The position numbers and the translations under genes are program-made. Positions 50,760-59,372 of a DNA stretch of 64,000 nt are shown piece after piece (positions within the stretch are counted from its first letter, which is position 1; each line of letters starts with the position of its first letter). The stretch covers positions 5,244,230-5,308,229 of the forward strand of contig OZ245855.1 in assembly GCA_965229095.1 (NCBI GenBank). Direction: 5' to 3'. The notes below the pieces were generated by a model. That model searched no databases, was not told the origin of the DNA, and saw nothing but the letters and a program-made list of their open reading frames with translations. Source of the stretch: Taibaiella sp965229095 (GTDB taxonomy: Bacteria > Bacteroidota > Bacteroidia > Chitinophagales > Chitinophagaceae).

Positions 50760-51179
50760 TTAGAAAGGCAGATCGTCGGGCTGACCGCCGCTATTGCCAA
50801 AGTTATTAGGCTGTTGCTGTTGGAATTGTTGTGGCTGTTGCTGGTATTGCTGTTGTGGTTGCGGTGCGCCGGCAACAGGTGCTGCGGCAGCTCTTTCCAC
50901 TCTCCATGCATTCAGATTGGTAATGTATTTAACCTGGCCGTCGCGTTCCCAGCGATTACCCCTTATATTAAAATTTACTTTCACCATTTCACCTTCCTGG
51001 AACTGATCGATAACGGCACAGCTTTGGTTTACCAACTGAAACGATGCATAATTGGTAAACACCATCCCGGTAGGGCTTTCGTCTGTAAGCTCCAGTACGA
51101 ATTCTCTTTTTGAAAAGTTGTCTTTGATTTGTTGCGTAGGGAATTTGGCATGCAATCTGCCGGTTACTTCTAGACTCAT
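50760..51179 (-). CDS. DUF3127 SSB-like OB-fold protein
   Basis: A 139-residue cytoplasmic protein. Residues 1-95 form a DUF3127 OB-fold-like domain (MSLEVTGRLHAKFPTQQIKD, then GEMVKVNFNIRGNRWERDGQ and YITNLNAWRVER). A flexible tail of Gln, Pro and Asn (about 105-130) follows, with the acidic tip DDLPF as the last five residues. That architecture, OB fold plus disordered tail plus a DDxPF tip, copies bacterial SSB, whose tip (DDDIPF) recruits repair and replication proteins. DNA binding is inference from the fold. Monocistronic: a TAACTTCG -7 box upstream and a terminator downstream. Confidence 0.9.
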   Translation of the reverse strand: MSLEVTGRLHAKFPTQQIKDNFSKREFVLELTDESPTGMVFTNYASFQLVNQSCAVIDQFQEGEMVKVNFNIRGNRWERDGQVKYITNLNAWRVERAAAAPVAGAPQPQQQYQQQPQQFQQQQPNNFGNSGGQPDDLPF

Positions 51180-51207
51180 ATTAGCTGTATTTATAAATAT
51201 TAATAGG

Positions 51208-51215
51208 CGAAGTTA
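51208..51215 (-). promoter_or_regulatory. -7 promoter box of the DUF3127 gene
   Basis: On the minus strand it reads TAACTTCG (TAnnTTCG variant), 28 nt before the ATG at 51179. Confidence 0.5.
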
Positions 51216-51306
51216 GCACATTTTTTTGAAAGGTTTCCTGGTGCGGAACAGTCGTTTGTAACAGGGGACAGGCCCCGAAAAGGCCCTTGTCGCAAAGGTC
51301 TTGCGC

Positions 51307-52077
51307 TTACAACGCCGCTTTGATAATCCCTTCAAAATCATCGGCATTAAGCGAGGCGCCGCCAATAAGGCCGCCATCTACATCGGGGCAGGCAAACAGT
51401 TCGGGGGCGTTGGACGGTTTACAGCTGCCGCCATACAGGATCGTTGTTGCTTCCGCAACATCAGCGCCATATTTATCGGCAAGCACGCTGCGGATAAAGG
51501 CATGCATATCCTGTGCCTGTACCGCGGTGGCTGTACGGCCAGTACCGATGGCCCATACGGGTTCGTAGGCAATCACGATTTTCGCGAAACGGGCAGCGTC
51601 CAGGTGAAACAGACCACCTTCGATCTGGCGACGTACCAGGTCGTTCTGGGTATTGGCATCCCGTACTTCCAGGGATTCGCCTACGCAAAAGATAACGTTA
51701 AGATCCTGTTCCAATGCAGCATCTGTCTTTTGGGCCAGCAGGGCTTCATCTTCGCCGAAATACTGGCGGCGTTCGCTGTGTCCGAGGATCACATAAGTTA
51801 CGTCTACGCTTTTCAGCATACCGGCCGATATTTCACCGGTATAAGCGCCCGATTTTTCCTGGTGGCAGTTCTGTGCTGCCAGGAAATGGCCGGATGCCTC
51901 TTTAATTTGGGTGGCTGCAAGCTCCAGTTGGGTAAAGGGTGGGGCAATCACTACTTCCACATTCCCGGGCAATTCAAGTGCCGAAGTCCTTTTCAGTATA
52001 TCGGTTACGAGTTGTTTGCCTTCAAAAAGGTTCTGGTTCATTTTCCAGTTACCGGCTACGATCTTTTTTCTTGACAT
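51307..52077 (-). CDS. tpiA: Triosephosphate isomerase
   Basis: Interconverts dihydroxyacetone phosphate and glyceraldehyde 3-phosphate in glycolysis. The 256 residues show GNWKMNQ (catalytic Lys), ILGHSERR (catalytic His), AYEPVWAIGTGRTAT (catalytic Glu and loop 6) and LYGGSCKPSNA with DGGLIGGASL for phosphate binding. The fold and length are standard. It lies 60 bases upstream of nothing operonic: the GlmU-like gene ends just upstream on the same strand. Confidence 0.97.
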   Translation of the reverse strand: MSRKKIVAGNWKMNQNLFEGKQLVTDILKRTSALELPGNVEVVIAPPFTQLELAATQIKEASGHFLAAQNCHQEKSGAYTGEISAGMLKSVDVTYVILGHSERRQYFGEDEALLAQKTDAALEQDLNVIFCVGESLEVRDANTQNDLVRRQIEGGLFHLDAARFAKIVIAYEPVWAIGTGRTATAVQAQDMHAFIRSVLADKYGADVAEATTILYGGSCKPSNAPELFACPDVDGGLIGGASLNADDFEGIIKAAL

Positions 52078-52137
52078 GTAAAACTAAGAGATTTGTATAT
52101 AGTATGAGATTGTTTGTGTACAGAGAGATTGTTGTTC

Positions 52138-53346
52138 TTAACGCTCGGTTACGTTCATCAGGTCCCGTTGCTTTTCGGTCTGGCGGAACACATGCTGCAG
52201 GATAGCCTGTTCGGCCTGCGTCAATTGCTTGTTGCGTCTTACCATCATCCTGTTGGCAGTATCCATGGCTTTGTCCAGGCTGTAGGTAACCATGCCTTCG
52301 CTGCCACCCCAACTGAAGGAGGGAATGAATTTTTCGGGGAAACCGCCACCATATATATTACAGCTCACGCCGGCCACGGTACCGGTATTAAACATGGTAT
52401 TGATCCCGCATTTGGAATGATCGCCCATGATAAGGCCGCAAAATTGCAAGCCTGTTTTGACCGATTTGTGCTCATATTCGTCCCATATCTTCACTTCATC
52501 GTAATTGTTTTTCAGGTTGGAGCAATTGGTATCGGCGCCCAGGTTGCACCATTCACCTATGACGGCATTGCCCAGGAAACCATCGTGCCCTTTGTTGCTG
52601 TTGGCAAAAAAGACGGCATTGCTGATCTCTCCGCCGACCTTGCAGCCAGGGCCTATGGTAGTGCCGCCATATACTTTGGCGCCCATTTTGAGCACGACAT
52701 GTTCACCCAGCGCAAGCGGCCCCCGGATGATGCAGCCATCCATGATCTCGGCATCTTTGCCGATATACACGGGACCCGCATCGGCATTAATGATGCAGGG
52801 ATATACCCGGGCTCCCGGTTCGATAAAGATATTGCTCTTGTTGAGCGCGGTTACATAATGAGGCAGCTCCTGGGAGAGCCTTCCCGCGCTAAGCAGGGCA
52901 AAATCTTCTTTAATGGCCTGCTCGTTCAGCTTGAATATCTCCCATACCTGCTGCAGTTGATGAAAAAAGCTGGTATAGGCGGCAACTTTGGCTGATCGTA
53001 GTGCTGTTTCCAGCTCCTTGCCATGTTCCAGGACCTGCGCCGTGCGGTAAGCGATCAGCGTATTGTCCTGCAGCAAGGCCTCTTCCGGTTGAAGGTTTTT
53101 TACTTCGGTCACGATATGCTGATCGGCAAATACCGCGGCATTGATATAGATATTGTCAGCCTCGCTTTTGAAAGGGAAAGCCGGTTGCAAATAGCTTGTG
53201 GTAAGGGTAGCCGTACTTTCCCGGAGCAGGAATTCCCAGCGTTCGCGCATGGTCATGATACCACAACGGATATCGGCTACAGGGCGGGTATGGGTAAAGG
53301 GAAGAAAGCGGTACCGGGCGTTGCCGTCGAATATAATAAATTGCAT
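52138..53346 (-). CDS. GlmU-like sugar nucleotidyltransferase/hexapeptide protein
   Basis: 402 residues. The N-terminal part (about 1-190) resembles a sugar-1-phosphate nucleotidyltransferase fold but lacks the usual GxGTRM loop: it starts FIIFDGNARYRFLPFTHTRPVADIRCG. The C-terminal part (about 195-390) is a left-handed beta helix built of hexapeptide repeats (VYIGKDAEIMDGCIIRGPLALGEH onward). This split matches the Bacteroidota family annotated as GlmU-family or putative sugar nucleotidyltransferase. Whether it is a true transferase is doubtful because of the missing loop. Confidence 0.88.
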   Translation of the reverse strand: MQFIIFDGNARYRFLPFTHTRPVADIRCGIMTMRERWEFLLRESTATLTTSYLQPAFPFKSEADNIYINAAVFADQHIVTEVKNLQPEEALLQDNTLIAYRTAQVLEHGKELETALRSAKVAAYTSFFHQLQQVWEIFKLNEQAIKEDFALLSAGRLSQELPHYVTALNKSNIFIEPGARVYPCIINADAGPVYIGKDAEIMDGCIIRGPLALGEHVVLKMGAKVYGGTTIGPGCKVGGEISNAVFFANSNKGHDGFLGNAVIGEWCNLGADTNCSNLKNNYDEVKIWDEYEHKSVKTGLQFCGLIMGDHSKCGINTMFNTGTVAGVSCNIYGGGFPEKFIPSFSWGGSEGMVTYSLDKAMDTANRMMVRRNKQLTQAEQAILQHVFRQTEKQRDLMNVTER

Positions 53347-53447
53347 GTGTGCTGATGTTCGGCTGCGAAGTTCGGGATTTTTTAAAAGATTATGGGGCTT
53401 ATACCTGTATCGAGGGCAATTTGCTGCTTGAAAAGAGCGATAATGCT

Positions 53448-53455
53448 TACCTTTG
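53448..53455 (+). promoter_or_regulatory. -7 promoter box of def
   Basis: Reads TACCTTTG (TAnnTTTG), 33 nt before the ATG at 53489. It overlaps the farther in-frame ATG at 53453, which is therefore rejected as the start. Confidence 0.6.
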
Positions 53456-53488
53456 CCCTCTTTTTATACAGAAAACAGTGACCAAACA

Positions 53489-54067
53489 ATGATTTTACCT
53501 ATTGTAGCCTACGGCCATCCCGTGTTACGCAAGGAATGTGAAGATATCAGCAAGGATTATCCCGAACTGACAAAATTGATTGCCGATATGTGGGAAACCA
53601 TGTATTATACCAATGGGGTGGGCCTTGCTGCTCCGCAGATCAATAAACCGATCCGCATTTTTGTAATAGATACCGTACAGATAGTAGATGGCTTTGATGA
53701 AGAGGACAAAAAACGGTATCCCAATGAGCAGCCGGTAAAGAAGGTATTTATCAATGCCCATACCGTAGAGACTTACGGAGAACCCTGGGCCTATAACGAA
53801 GGTTGCCTGAGCATTCCCAAAGTAAGAGAAGATATTAAACGCGACGAGCATATCAAGCTGCGGTATATGGATGAGCAATTCGTGGAGCATGAGGAAGTTT
53901 TTTCCGGCATTACAGCCCGTGTGATCATGCACGAATACGACCATATCGACGGTAAACTGTTTATCGATTACCTGCCGCCGTTGAAAAAGCGCCTGCTGAA
54001 AAAGAAGCTGGAAGATATTTCCAAAGGAAAAGTGAAGGTGGACTACAGAATGCTTTTGCCAAAATAA
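53489..54067 (+). CDS. def: Peptide deformylase
   Basis: Removes the formyl group from the N-terminal Met of new proteins. 192 residues from the ATG at 53489. All three motifs are intact: GVGLAAPQ, EGCLSIPKV (metal Cys) and IMHEYDHIDG (metal His pair and catalytic Glu). A short insert before motif 2 (DEEDKKRYPNEQP) is typical of Bacteroidota deformylases. The next gene begins 3 bases after the stop. Confidence 0.97.
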   Translation: MILPIVAYGHPVLRKECEDISKDYPELTKLIADMWETMYYTNGVGLAAPQINKPIRIFVIDTVQIVDGFDEEDKKRYPNEQPVKKVFINAHTVETYGEPWAYNEGCLSIPKVREDIKRDEHIKLRYMDEQFVEHEEVFSGITARVIMHEYDHIDGKLFIDYLPPLKKRLLKKKLEDISKGKVKVDYRMLLPK

Positions 54068-54070
54068 GCT

Positions 54071-54475
54071 ATGGGAACGGAAAAAGAAATGGTGCCCGAA
54101 GCGGCAGCGCCGGGGAGTATCGTAGCAAGGTATTTTAAAGCAATGCCGGTTGTATTTCCCCTGGTGGGCTTATTCCTCCTGGGCCTGGCGGCTTTCGAAG
54201 CCTGGAATTATATGGGGGCAAACGATGTGTCCCCGCTTTATAAGCTGCGTCCGCTTGTATTATTGCTGTATTTTGTTACCTGGGCAGGCGCTTGCCTCCG
54301 CTGGAAGAAGCCCAGCCTGGCTTTCCTGGTACTGACGATCATCAATGTCGCCTTTTATTTATTTGGCCCCGACATCTTATTAAAGCGTGCTTTAGGCGAT
54401 ATCCTGTTTATTCCCTTGCCGGTTAACATATTGTTTTGTTTCCTGCTGTTGTTCTACTTCAGGAGGCTGCAATAG
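54071..54475 (+). CDS. Small multi-pass membrane protein of unknown function
   Basis: A 134-residue protein that I do not recognise. Hydrophobic segments lie at about 26-44, 62-78, 84-100 and 110-128; the first 20 residues are polar. There are no catalytic motifs. It starts 3 bases after def, so it is co-transcribed and perhaps translationally coupled, and it ends at a strong terminator. Conserved linkage to def could be tested; nothing here reveals a role. Confidence 0.8.
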   Translation: MGTEKEMVPEAAAPGSIVARYFKAMPVVFPLVGLFLLGLAAFEAWNYMGANDVSPLYKLRPLVLLLYFVTWAGACLRWKKPSLAFLVLTIINVAFYLFGPDILLKRALGDILFIPLPVNILFCFLLLFYFRRLQ

Positions 54476-54499
54476 CCCGAAAGCGTGCCTTATCTTTTT

Positions 54500-54547
54500 T
54501 CGGTTCCCGGTCCTGATGAATAATAGGCCGGGAACCGATTTTTTTTT
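54500..54547 (+). terminator. Terminator of the def unit
   Basis: An 11-bp stem (54500-54510 and 54528-54538) with a 17-nt loop, followed by a run of nine T's; 25 bases past the stop. Confidence 0.85.
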
Positions 54548-54654
54548 GTTCATTTGTAGGGAAGAGTGCGGAAAACAGGGGCCATAGGGCGAACAAAAGG
54601 CCCCGGACTGGTGACAGAATAATATTAAGCCGATTACAAAAAAGGAACCTTATT

Positions 54655-55422
54655 ATGAATTACGCGGAATCATTTGAACGCTTACAGCATATCCTGGCCG
54701 AGCTGCGGGAAAAATGTCCCTGGGATAAAAAACAAACGATCCAGTCGCTGAGAATACAAACTATAGAAGAGCTGTATGAACTTACCGATGCGATAACGGA
54801 AGAGAACTGGCAGGGGATCAAGGAGGAGTTGGGCGACTTGTTGCTGCATATTGTTTTTTACAGCAGGATAGGGACCGAACAGGGCCGGTTTACCATAGGC
54901 GAGGTAATAGCTTCGGTATGCAATAAACTGGTGGCCAGGCATCCGCATATTTATGCCAAAGTGCAGGTAGAGAATGAGGAAGAAGTAAAGCAGAACTGGG
55001 AACAATTGAAATTGAAAGAAGGACGCAAATCCGTGCTGAGCGGCGTACCGGCTTCCCTGCCGGCAATAGTAAAAGCGCTGCGGCTGCAGGATAAAGCGAA
55101 GCAGGTGGGTTTTGAATGGGACAATAAAGAGCAGGTATATGAAAAGGTAGAGGAAGAACTGGCAGAACTTAAAGAGGCTATAGCCCTGAAAAGCCAGGAA
55201 GATGTGGAAGAGGAATTCGGCGACCTTTTGTTTTCCCTGGTCAATTATGCCCGCTTTATAAAGGTAGACCCCGAAAATGCGCTGGAAAAAACGAATAAGA
55301 AATTCAAATCCAGGTTTGAGCAAATGGAGCTGCTGGCTGCTGCATCCGGTAAACAATTGCAGCAAATGGACCTGCAGGAAATGGATGCACTCTGGAATGA
55401 GGTAAAGCGCAACGCTTACTAA
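54655..55422 (+). CDS. mazG: Nucleoside triphosphate pyrophosphohydrolase MazG
   Basis: Hydrolyses NTPs to NMP and pyrophosphate for nucleotide-pool cleaning and, in some bacteria, ppGpp control. The 255 residues show two MazG domains: CPWDKKQTIQSLRIQTIEELYEL with the ExxE pairs EELGDLLLHIVFY in the first, and KVEEELAELKEAI with EEEFGDLLFSLVNYAR in the second. Both motifs are complete. No TAnnTTTG box is seen; the 5' gap of about 100 bases carries no other feature. The large kinase gene follows on the same strand. Confidence 0.96.
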   Translation: MNYAESFERLQHILAELREKCPWDKKQTIQSLRIQTIEELYELTDAITEENWQGIKEELGDLLLHIVFYSRIGTEQGRFTIGEVIASVCNKLVARHPHIYAKVQVENEEEVKQNWEQLKLKEGRKSVLSGVPASLPAIVKALRLQDKAKQVGFEWDNKEQVYEKVEEELAELKEAIALKSQEDVEEEFGDLLFSLVNYARFIKVDPENALEKTNKKFKSRFEQMELLAAASGKQLQQMDLQEMDALWNEVKRNAY

Positions 55423-55463
55423 TAACAATACCGTTCCCTAATTTACCAAATATTATTATAGGG

Positions 55464-58400
55464 TTGAATAAGTGGTTTAAAAAAGCCCCTTACCTGGGCT
55501 GGCTTACAATTTTTGGCCTTTCGCTTCTGGCTTGTATTTTCCTGTACCATTGGGAAAAAGGAAAATACAGTACCGGCCGGCTGCTGTCGTATGTCCAGGA
55601 AGACTTTAGCCGCAAAGAAAGCGCTATAGGGAAAGATGCCGGCTCGGGACGCTTCGATACTTTATTGCGCCGGGAACAAGGCGGTCCGCTACCCGACCAT
55701 TATTTCCTGTTTCTCATCCGGGAAGGTGCGACCGTGTATTGGAATACAAATATGGTCGATCTGCCCGCGGATATCAAGCATTCCCCCGAAGCTTATGCAG
55801 GAGGGAAGCTGGAAAAGCTGACTACAGGCTATTACTATGTCCGTTCCTGGCCGGTAAATACTGTGTCCCGTGTTCCCGACAGCAGCCGTGTTTATGCTTT
55901 TTCCCTGATCCCTGTAGTCTATACTTACGATATAGAAAACCAGTATTTCCAGGCACGCTTTGTTGCCGATCAACGCGTGCCCGTGTCTACCGAAGTATTT
56001 GCCGGACCCGGGAAAAGCAATTATGTAGTTAAGGATGCATCCGGTAAGTCTGCCTTTTATCTTAAATTCATGGGGAACCCCGAGAGCACCTACGAGGTGG
56101 GCCCCTGGATATGGGTATTGACCCTGATTGCTTTTTTAAGCCTGGCTTTCTGGATACATGAATTTTGTCACGGTATAGGCCAGCGTACAGGGCGGCCTTT
56201 CGTAGGCTGGCTGGTACTGGCTTTGATCTTGTCCCTCATCTATTACCTGGCTAATGAACTGCCTTATCCTTCCGGTTTTCTCAATTCGAAAATGTGCTCT
56301 CCCGAGTTGCTGTCGTCGGGAGAGGGAGTAAGGTCATTGGGCGATTTTATCATCGGCGCTATCCTGGATCTGTGGTTGTTTCTCTACCTGATGATCTATA
56401 TTCCTTTTGCATCGCAGCGCATGGTGAATAATAAGATGGCCGATAAGCTGGTCAGGCTTTGCCTGGTTATAGTGCTGGTGCTGATCTTGTATAAGCAACT
56501 GGCCGCCGATATGATCACCCTGGTGATTGACAGCAAGATATCTTTTGAAGTAAGCGAGTTTCCCAGTCTCACGCGGTACACCTTTATCGGGATATTCACC
56601 CTTTCCGTAATTACCATCAATTTCCTGGTTATCCTGGGTATTGTCAATGCACTTTTAAGCCGGTTGGTCAAGCAACTGGTTTTGAAATACGCTCTTGTTA
56701 TAGCCATAAGCTTCGGCATCATTTACCTGATGTCGGGTATGCACATTGGCGTATTTAACAGTGCGATCCTGGTAATGTCGATCGCGGGGCTGTTGCTGAT
56801 CGATGCTTTCGGCTTGCCCTTGCAGAAGCGCCCCCGGCTTTACGATCTTTCTATTGCACCCACCTCTTATTTGTGGTTTGCCATTCTCTGTTCCTGGATC
56901 ACCCTCGAAATATTTTATCTCAACTATACCAAGGAAAAGGAATTGCGCATGGTATTTGCGCAGAAACAGCAACAGAAAGACGATGCCTATCTGGAATATA
57001 CTTTTATGGACCAGGCGGTTACCTTGCAGCAGGATACCATGGTCCGGGCCTTCTTCCGCAGCAAACCTGATGCGGCTGCCCGCGCGGCGATCAACAAGTA
57101 CATTTTTTACAACTTCCTTACAGACTATGCCCGTAGGTACAGCATCGTTGTTTATTGCTACGATGCCCGGCGCAGGCCGCTAAACAATAAAGATACGGCC
57201 GATGCCCGGCTGATGTACCTGGCCGACAGCTTAAGCGGGAGCCGGTTTGTTTATGGTGCTCAGAACATAGAGGACGCTACCCGTAACAGCCATTTGTTCT
57301 GGTTGCTTTGTCCTATACCCGATACCACGGGAACCGATACGCTGGGTTATGTGGGTATTGATGTGTCGGTGGATAAAACACCCAAAATAATAAACCGGCG
57401 TTCTTTCCTCGAAAAAAAGTATAACCCTACCGATCAGCTCTACTTTGATAAATATGCTTATGGTATTTACCGTGACGATGTTTTATGGACCCAGGGCGGC
57501 ACGCATGTATTCCCCCATATAAACAGGAACGGGGGCGATACATCAGAGTTCCGTTTCGTGGAGTCCTGGAATACTTCGGAGCTTTTTTACCATCCCTCCC
57601 CCGACGAGCTGATCCGGGTATCTTACGACCGTAACCTGCTTATCAATATCATCTCGCTGTTCAGTTATGTATTGGCTGTATTGCTGGTGCTTACGGGTAT
57701 TACCTTTCTGATAAGACAGTTCTTCTTCTATCCTACGCAGGCCCGGTTCTTTCTGAAAAATTTCAATTTTACCATCCGCTCCAAGATTAACCTGACGATA
57801 CTGACCACGGTATTCGCCTCCTTGCTGGTAGTGGGTATTATTACTTTATCTTTCCTGAGTAACAAATACAAAGAAAACCAGCGTAAGAACCTCCAGAACC
57901 TTTTGCTGTATTATACCCAGAATATCATCCATTTTTCGGAAGAACATCATATCGATTTTACCCAGAATGTCAGCAAAGTTTTTTCCGGCTACTCCGACCT
58001 CAGTTACCAATTAAATATACTGGCCGAAGAGCAAGGCGCCGACATCAACCTGTACAATGCCTCCGGCAAGCTTATCGCCACTTCCCAACTGGAATTGTCG
58101 AAGAGGAGGCTGCTGTCAAGGCATATGCAATCCAGTGTATTCCAGGCATTGCGCAGCGGCGACCAGTCGGAATTGTTGGTGGAAGAACAGATAGGCGACC
58201 TGGCTTATCAAAGTATCTATGCGCCTTTGCGGGATAAGAACGACAGGATACTGGCATTTGTAAACCTGCCTTATTATGCTTCCCAGACAGAGCTGAACGA
58301 TGAAATATCCAATGTGCTGGTCTCGCTGATCAATGTATATGCCCTTATCTTCTTCCTCTCCGGAATATGTGCCATCCTCATTTCCAACAGCATCATTAAA

Positions 58401-59258
58401 TCGTTCCGGTTACTCATCGACCAGTTCCGCAACATCAGGTTGCGGCATAACGAGTTTATCGAATGGCCTTACAAAGACGAGATCGGGATATTGGTAAAGG
58501 AATACAATACCATGATGCGTAAGGTGGAGGCAATGGCTTTTAAGCTGGCCCGGACCGAAAGGGAAGCGGCCTGGCGGGAAATAGCCAGGCAGGTAGCGCA
58601 CGAGATCAAAAACCCGCTTACGCCTATGAAGTTGAATATACAATACCTGCAGCAGGCGATCCATACCGGGCGGCCCGATATCAATGCCCTGGCATTAAGG
58701 GTTTCGGATTCCCTGATCGAACAAATAGAAAACCTTAACCTTATTGCTTCCGAGTTTTCCAATTTTGCCAAAATGCCGGAGGCCAACCCGGAACTGCTGA
58801 ACGTGGCAGAATCGCTGCATTCCCTGGTTGTCCTGTTCCAGAAGAACGGCAATACCCGGGTTACCCTGGTGTACGGCGACCCCGGGCTTTATGTCAATAT
58901 GGATAAAAGCTACTTCATAAGGGTATTTACGAATCTTATTCAGAATGCAGTGCAATCTATCGATGCCGGTAAGGAAGGCCTGGTCGTGGTAAGCTATGAA
59001 CAAACGGAAGAGGATGTTGTTATTGAAGTGAGGGACAACGGCAGTGGCTTTCCTGAAGAATTACAGGAAAAACTTTTCGTTCCTTACTTTACTACTAAAT
59101 CGTCGGGTACAGGCCTGGGGCTATCCATGACAAGAAGCATGGTCGAGCATTCCAATGGCATGGTGTGGTTTGATACCGTATTGAACGAAGGTTCTTCTTT
59201 CTTTGTAAAATTACCATTAGCAGTGGCTGAAGGGGGCGGAGATCATCCCATGCCCTGA
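55464..59258 (+). CDS. Multi-pass NtrY-like sensor histidine kinase
   Basis: A very large 1264-residue kinase. I count about twelve hydrophobic spans: one at about 8-30, eight more between about 211 and 495, and three between about 725 and 970, with sizeable extracytoplasmic parts between them. A HAMP-like linker precedes the phospho-acceptor His1046 in IARQVAHEIKNPLTPMKLNIQYL. The ATPase has NLIQNAVQSI, EVRDNGSGFPEEL, PYFTTKSSGTGLGLSM. The HEIKNPLTP wording is NtrY/PAS-kinase-like. The start is TTG at 55464: no in-frame ATG, GTG or stop is found nearby upstream, and the first TM begins a few residues in. No response regulator is adjacent. The signal is unknown. Confidence 0.9.
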   Translation: MNKWFKKAPYLGWLTIFGLSLLACIFLYHWEKGKYSTGRLLSYVQEDFSRKESAIGKDAGSGRFDTLLRREQGGPLPDHYFLFLIREGATVYWNTNMVDLPADIKHSPEAYAGGKLEKLTTGYYYVRSWPVNTVSRVPDSSRVYAFSLIPVVYTYDIENQYFQARFVADQRVPVSTEVFAGPGKSNYVVKDASGKSAFYLKFMGNPESTYEVGPWIWVLTLIAFLSLAFWIHEFCHGIGQRTGRPFVGWLVLALILSLIYYLANELPYPSGFLNSKMCSPELLSSGEGVRSLGDFIIGAILDLWLFLYLMIYIPFASQRMVNNKMADKLVRLCLVIVLVLILYKQLAADMITLVIDSKISFEVSEFPSLTRYTFIGIFTLSVITINFLVILGIVNALLSRLVKQLVLKYALVIAISFGIIYLMSGMHIGVFNSAILVMSIAGLLLIDAFGLPLQKRPRLYDLSIAPTSYLWFAILCSWITLEIFYLNYTKEKELRMVFAQKQQQKDDAYLEYTFMDQAVTLQQDTMVRAFFRSKPDAAARAAINKYIFYNFLTDYARRYSIVVYCYDARRRPLNNKDTADARLMYLADSLSGSRFVYGAQNIEDATRNSHLFWLLCPIPDTTGTDTLGYVGIDVSVDKTPKIINRRSFLEKKYNPTDQLYFDKYAYGIYRDDVLWTQGGTHVFPHINRNGGDTSEFRFVESWNTSELFYHPSPDELIRVSYDRNLLINIISLFSYVLAVLLVLTGITFLIRQFFFYPTQARFFLKNFNFTIRSKINLTILTTVFASLLVVGIITLSFLSNKYKENQRKNLQNLLLYYTQNIIHFSEEHHIDFTQNVSKVFSGYSDLSYQLNILAEEQGADINLYNASGKLIATSQLELSKRRLLSRHMQSSVFQALRSGDQSELLVEEQIGDLAYQSIYAPLRDKNDRILAFVNLPYYASQTELNDEISNVLVSLINVYALIFFLSGICAILISNSIIKSFRLLIDQFRNIRLRHNEFIEWPYKDEIGILVKEYNTMMRKVEAMAFKLARTEREAAWREIARQVAHEIKNPLTPMKLNIQYLQQAIHTGRPDINALALRVSDSLIEQIENLNLIASEFSNFAKMPEANPELLNVAESLHSLVVLFQKNGNTRVTLVYGDPGLYVNMDKSYFIRVFTNLIQNAVQSIDAGKEGLVVVSYEQTEEDVVIEVRDNGSGFPEELQEKLFVPYFTTKSSGTGLGLSMTRSMVEHSNGMVWFDTVLNEGSSFFVKLPLAVAEGGGDHPMP

Positions 59259-59286
59259 TTTATTTTCTTACAAGCAGGTACCCTTT

Positions 59287-59320
59287 AAGGCCGGAGGTGT
59301 CCGGCTTTTGTTTTATTTTT
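59287..59320 (+). terminator. Probable terminator after the large kinase
   Basis: A short stem GCCGG/CCGGC (59290-59294 and 59301-59305), extended by A-T pairs around a one-base bulge and followed by a T-rich stretch. Moderate strength. Confidence 0.5.
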
Positions 59321-59372
59321 TTTATAAATGTTTTAAAATGTAGAATTTCATTGCGATTTTTGTCTGTAGCTC

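Noticed and set aside
54682..55428. 248-codon frame antisense to mazG
   Set aside because: Both MazG domains are clear on the plus strand; the mirror product is low-complexity Phe/Leu-rich.
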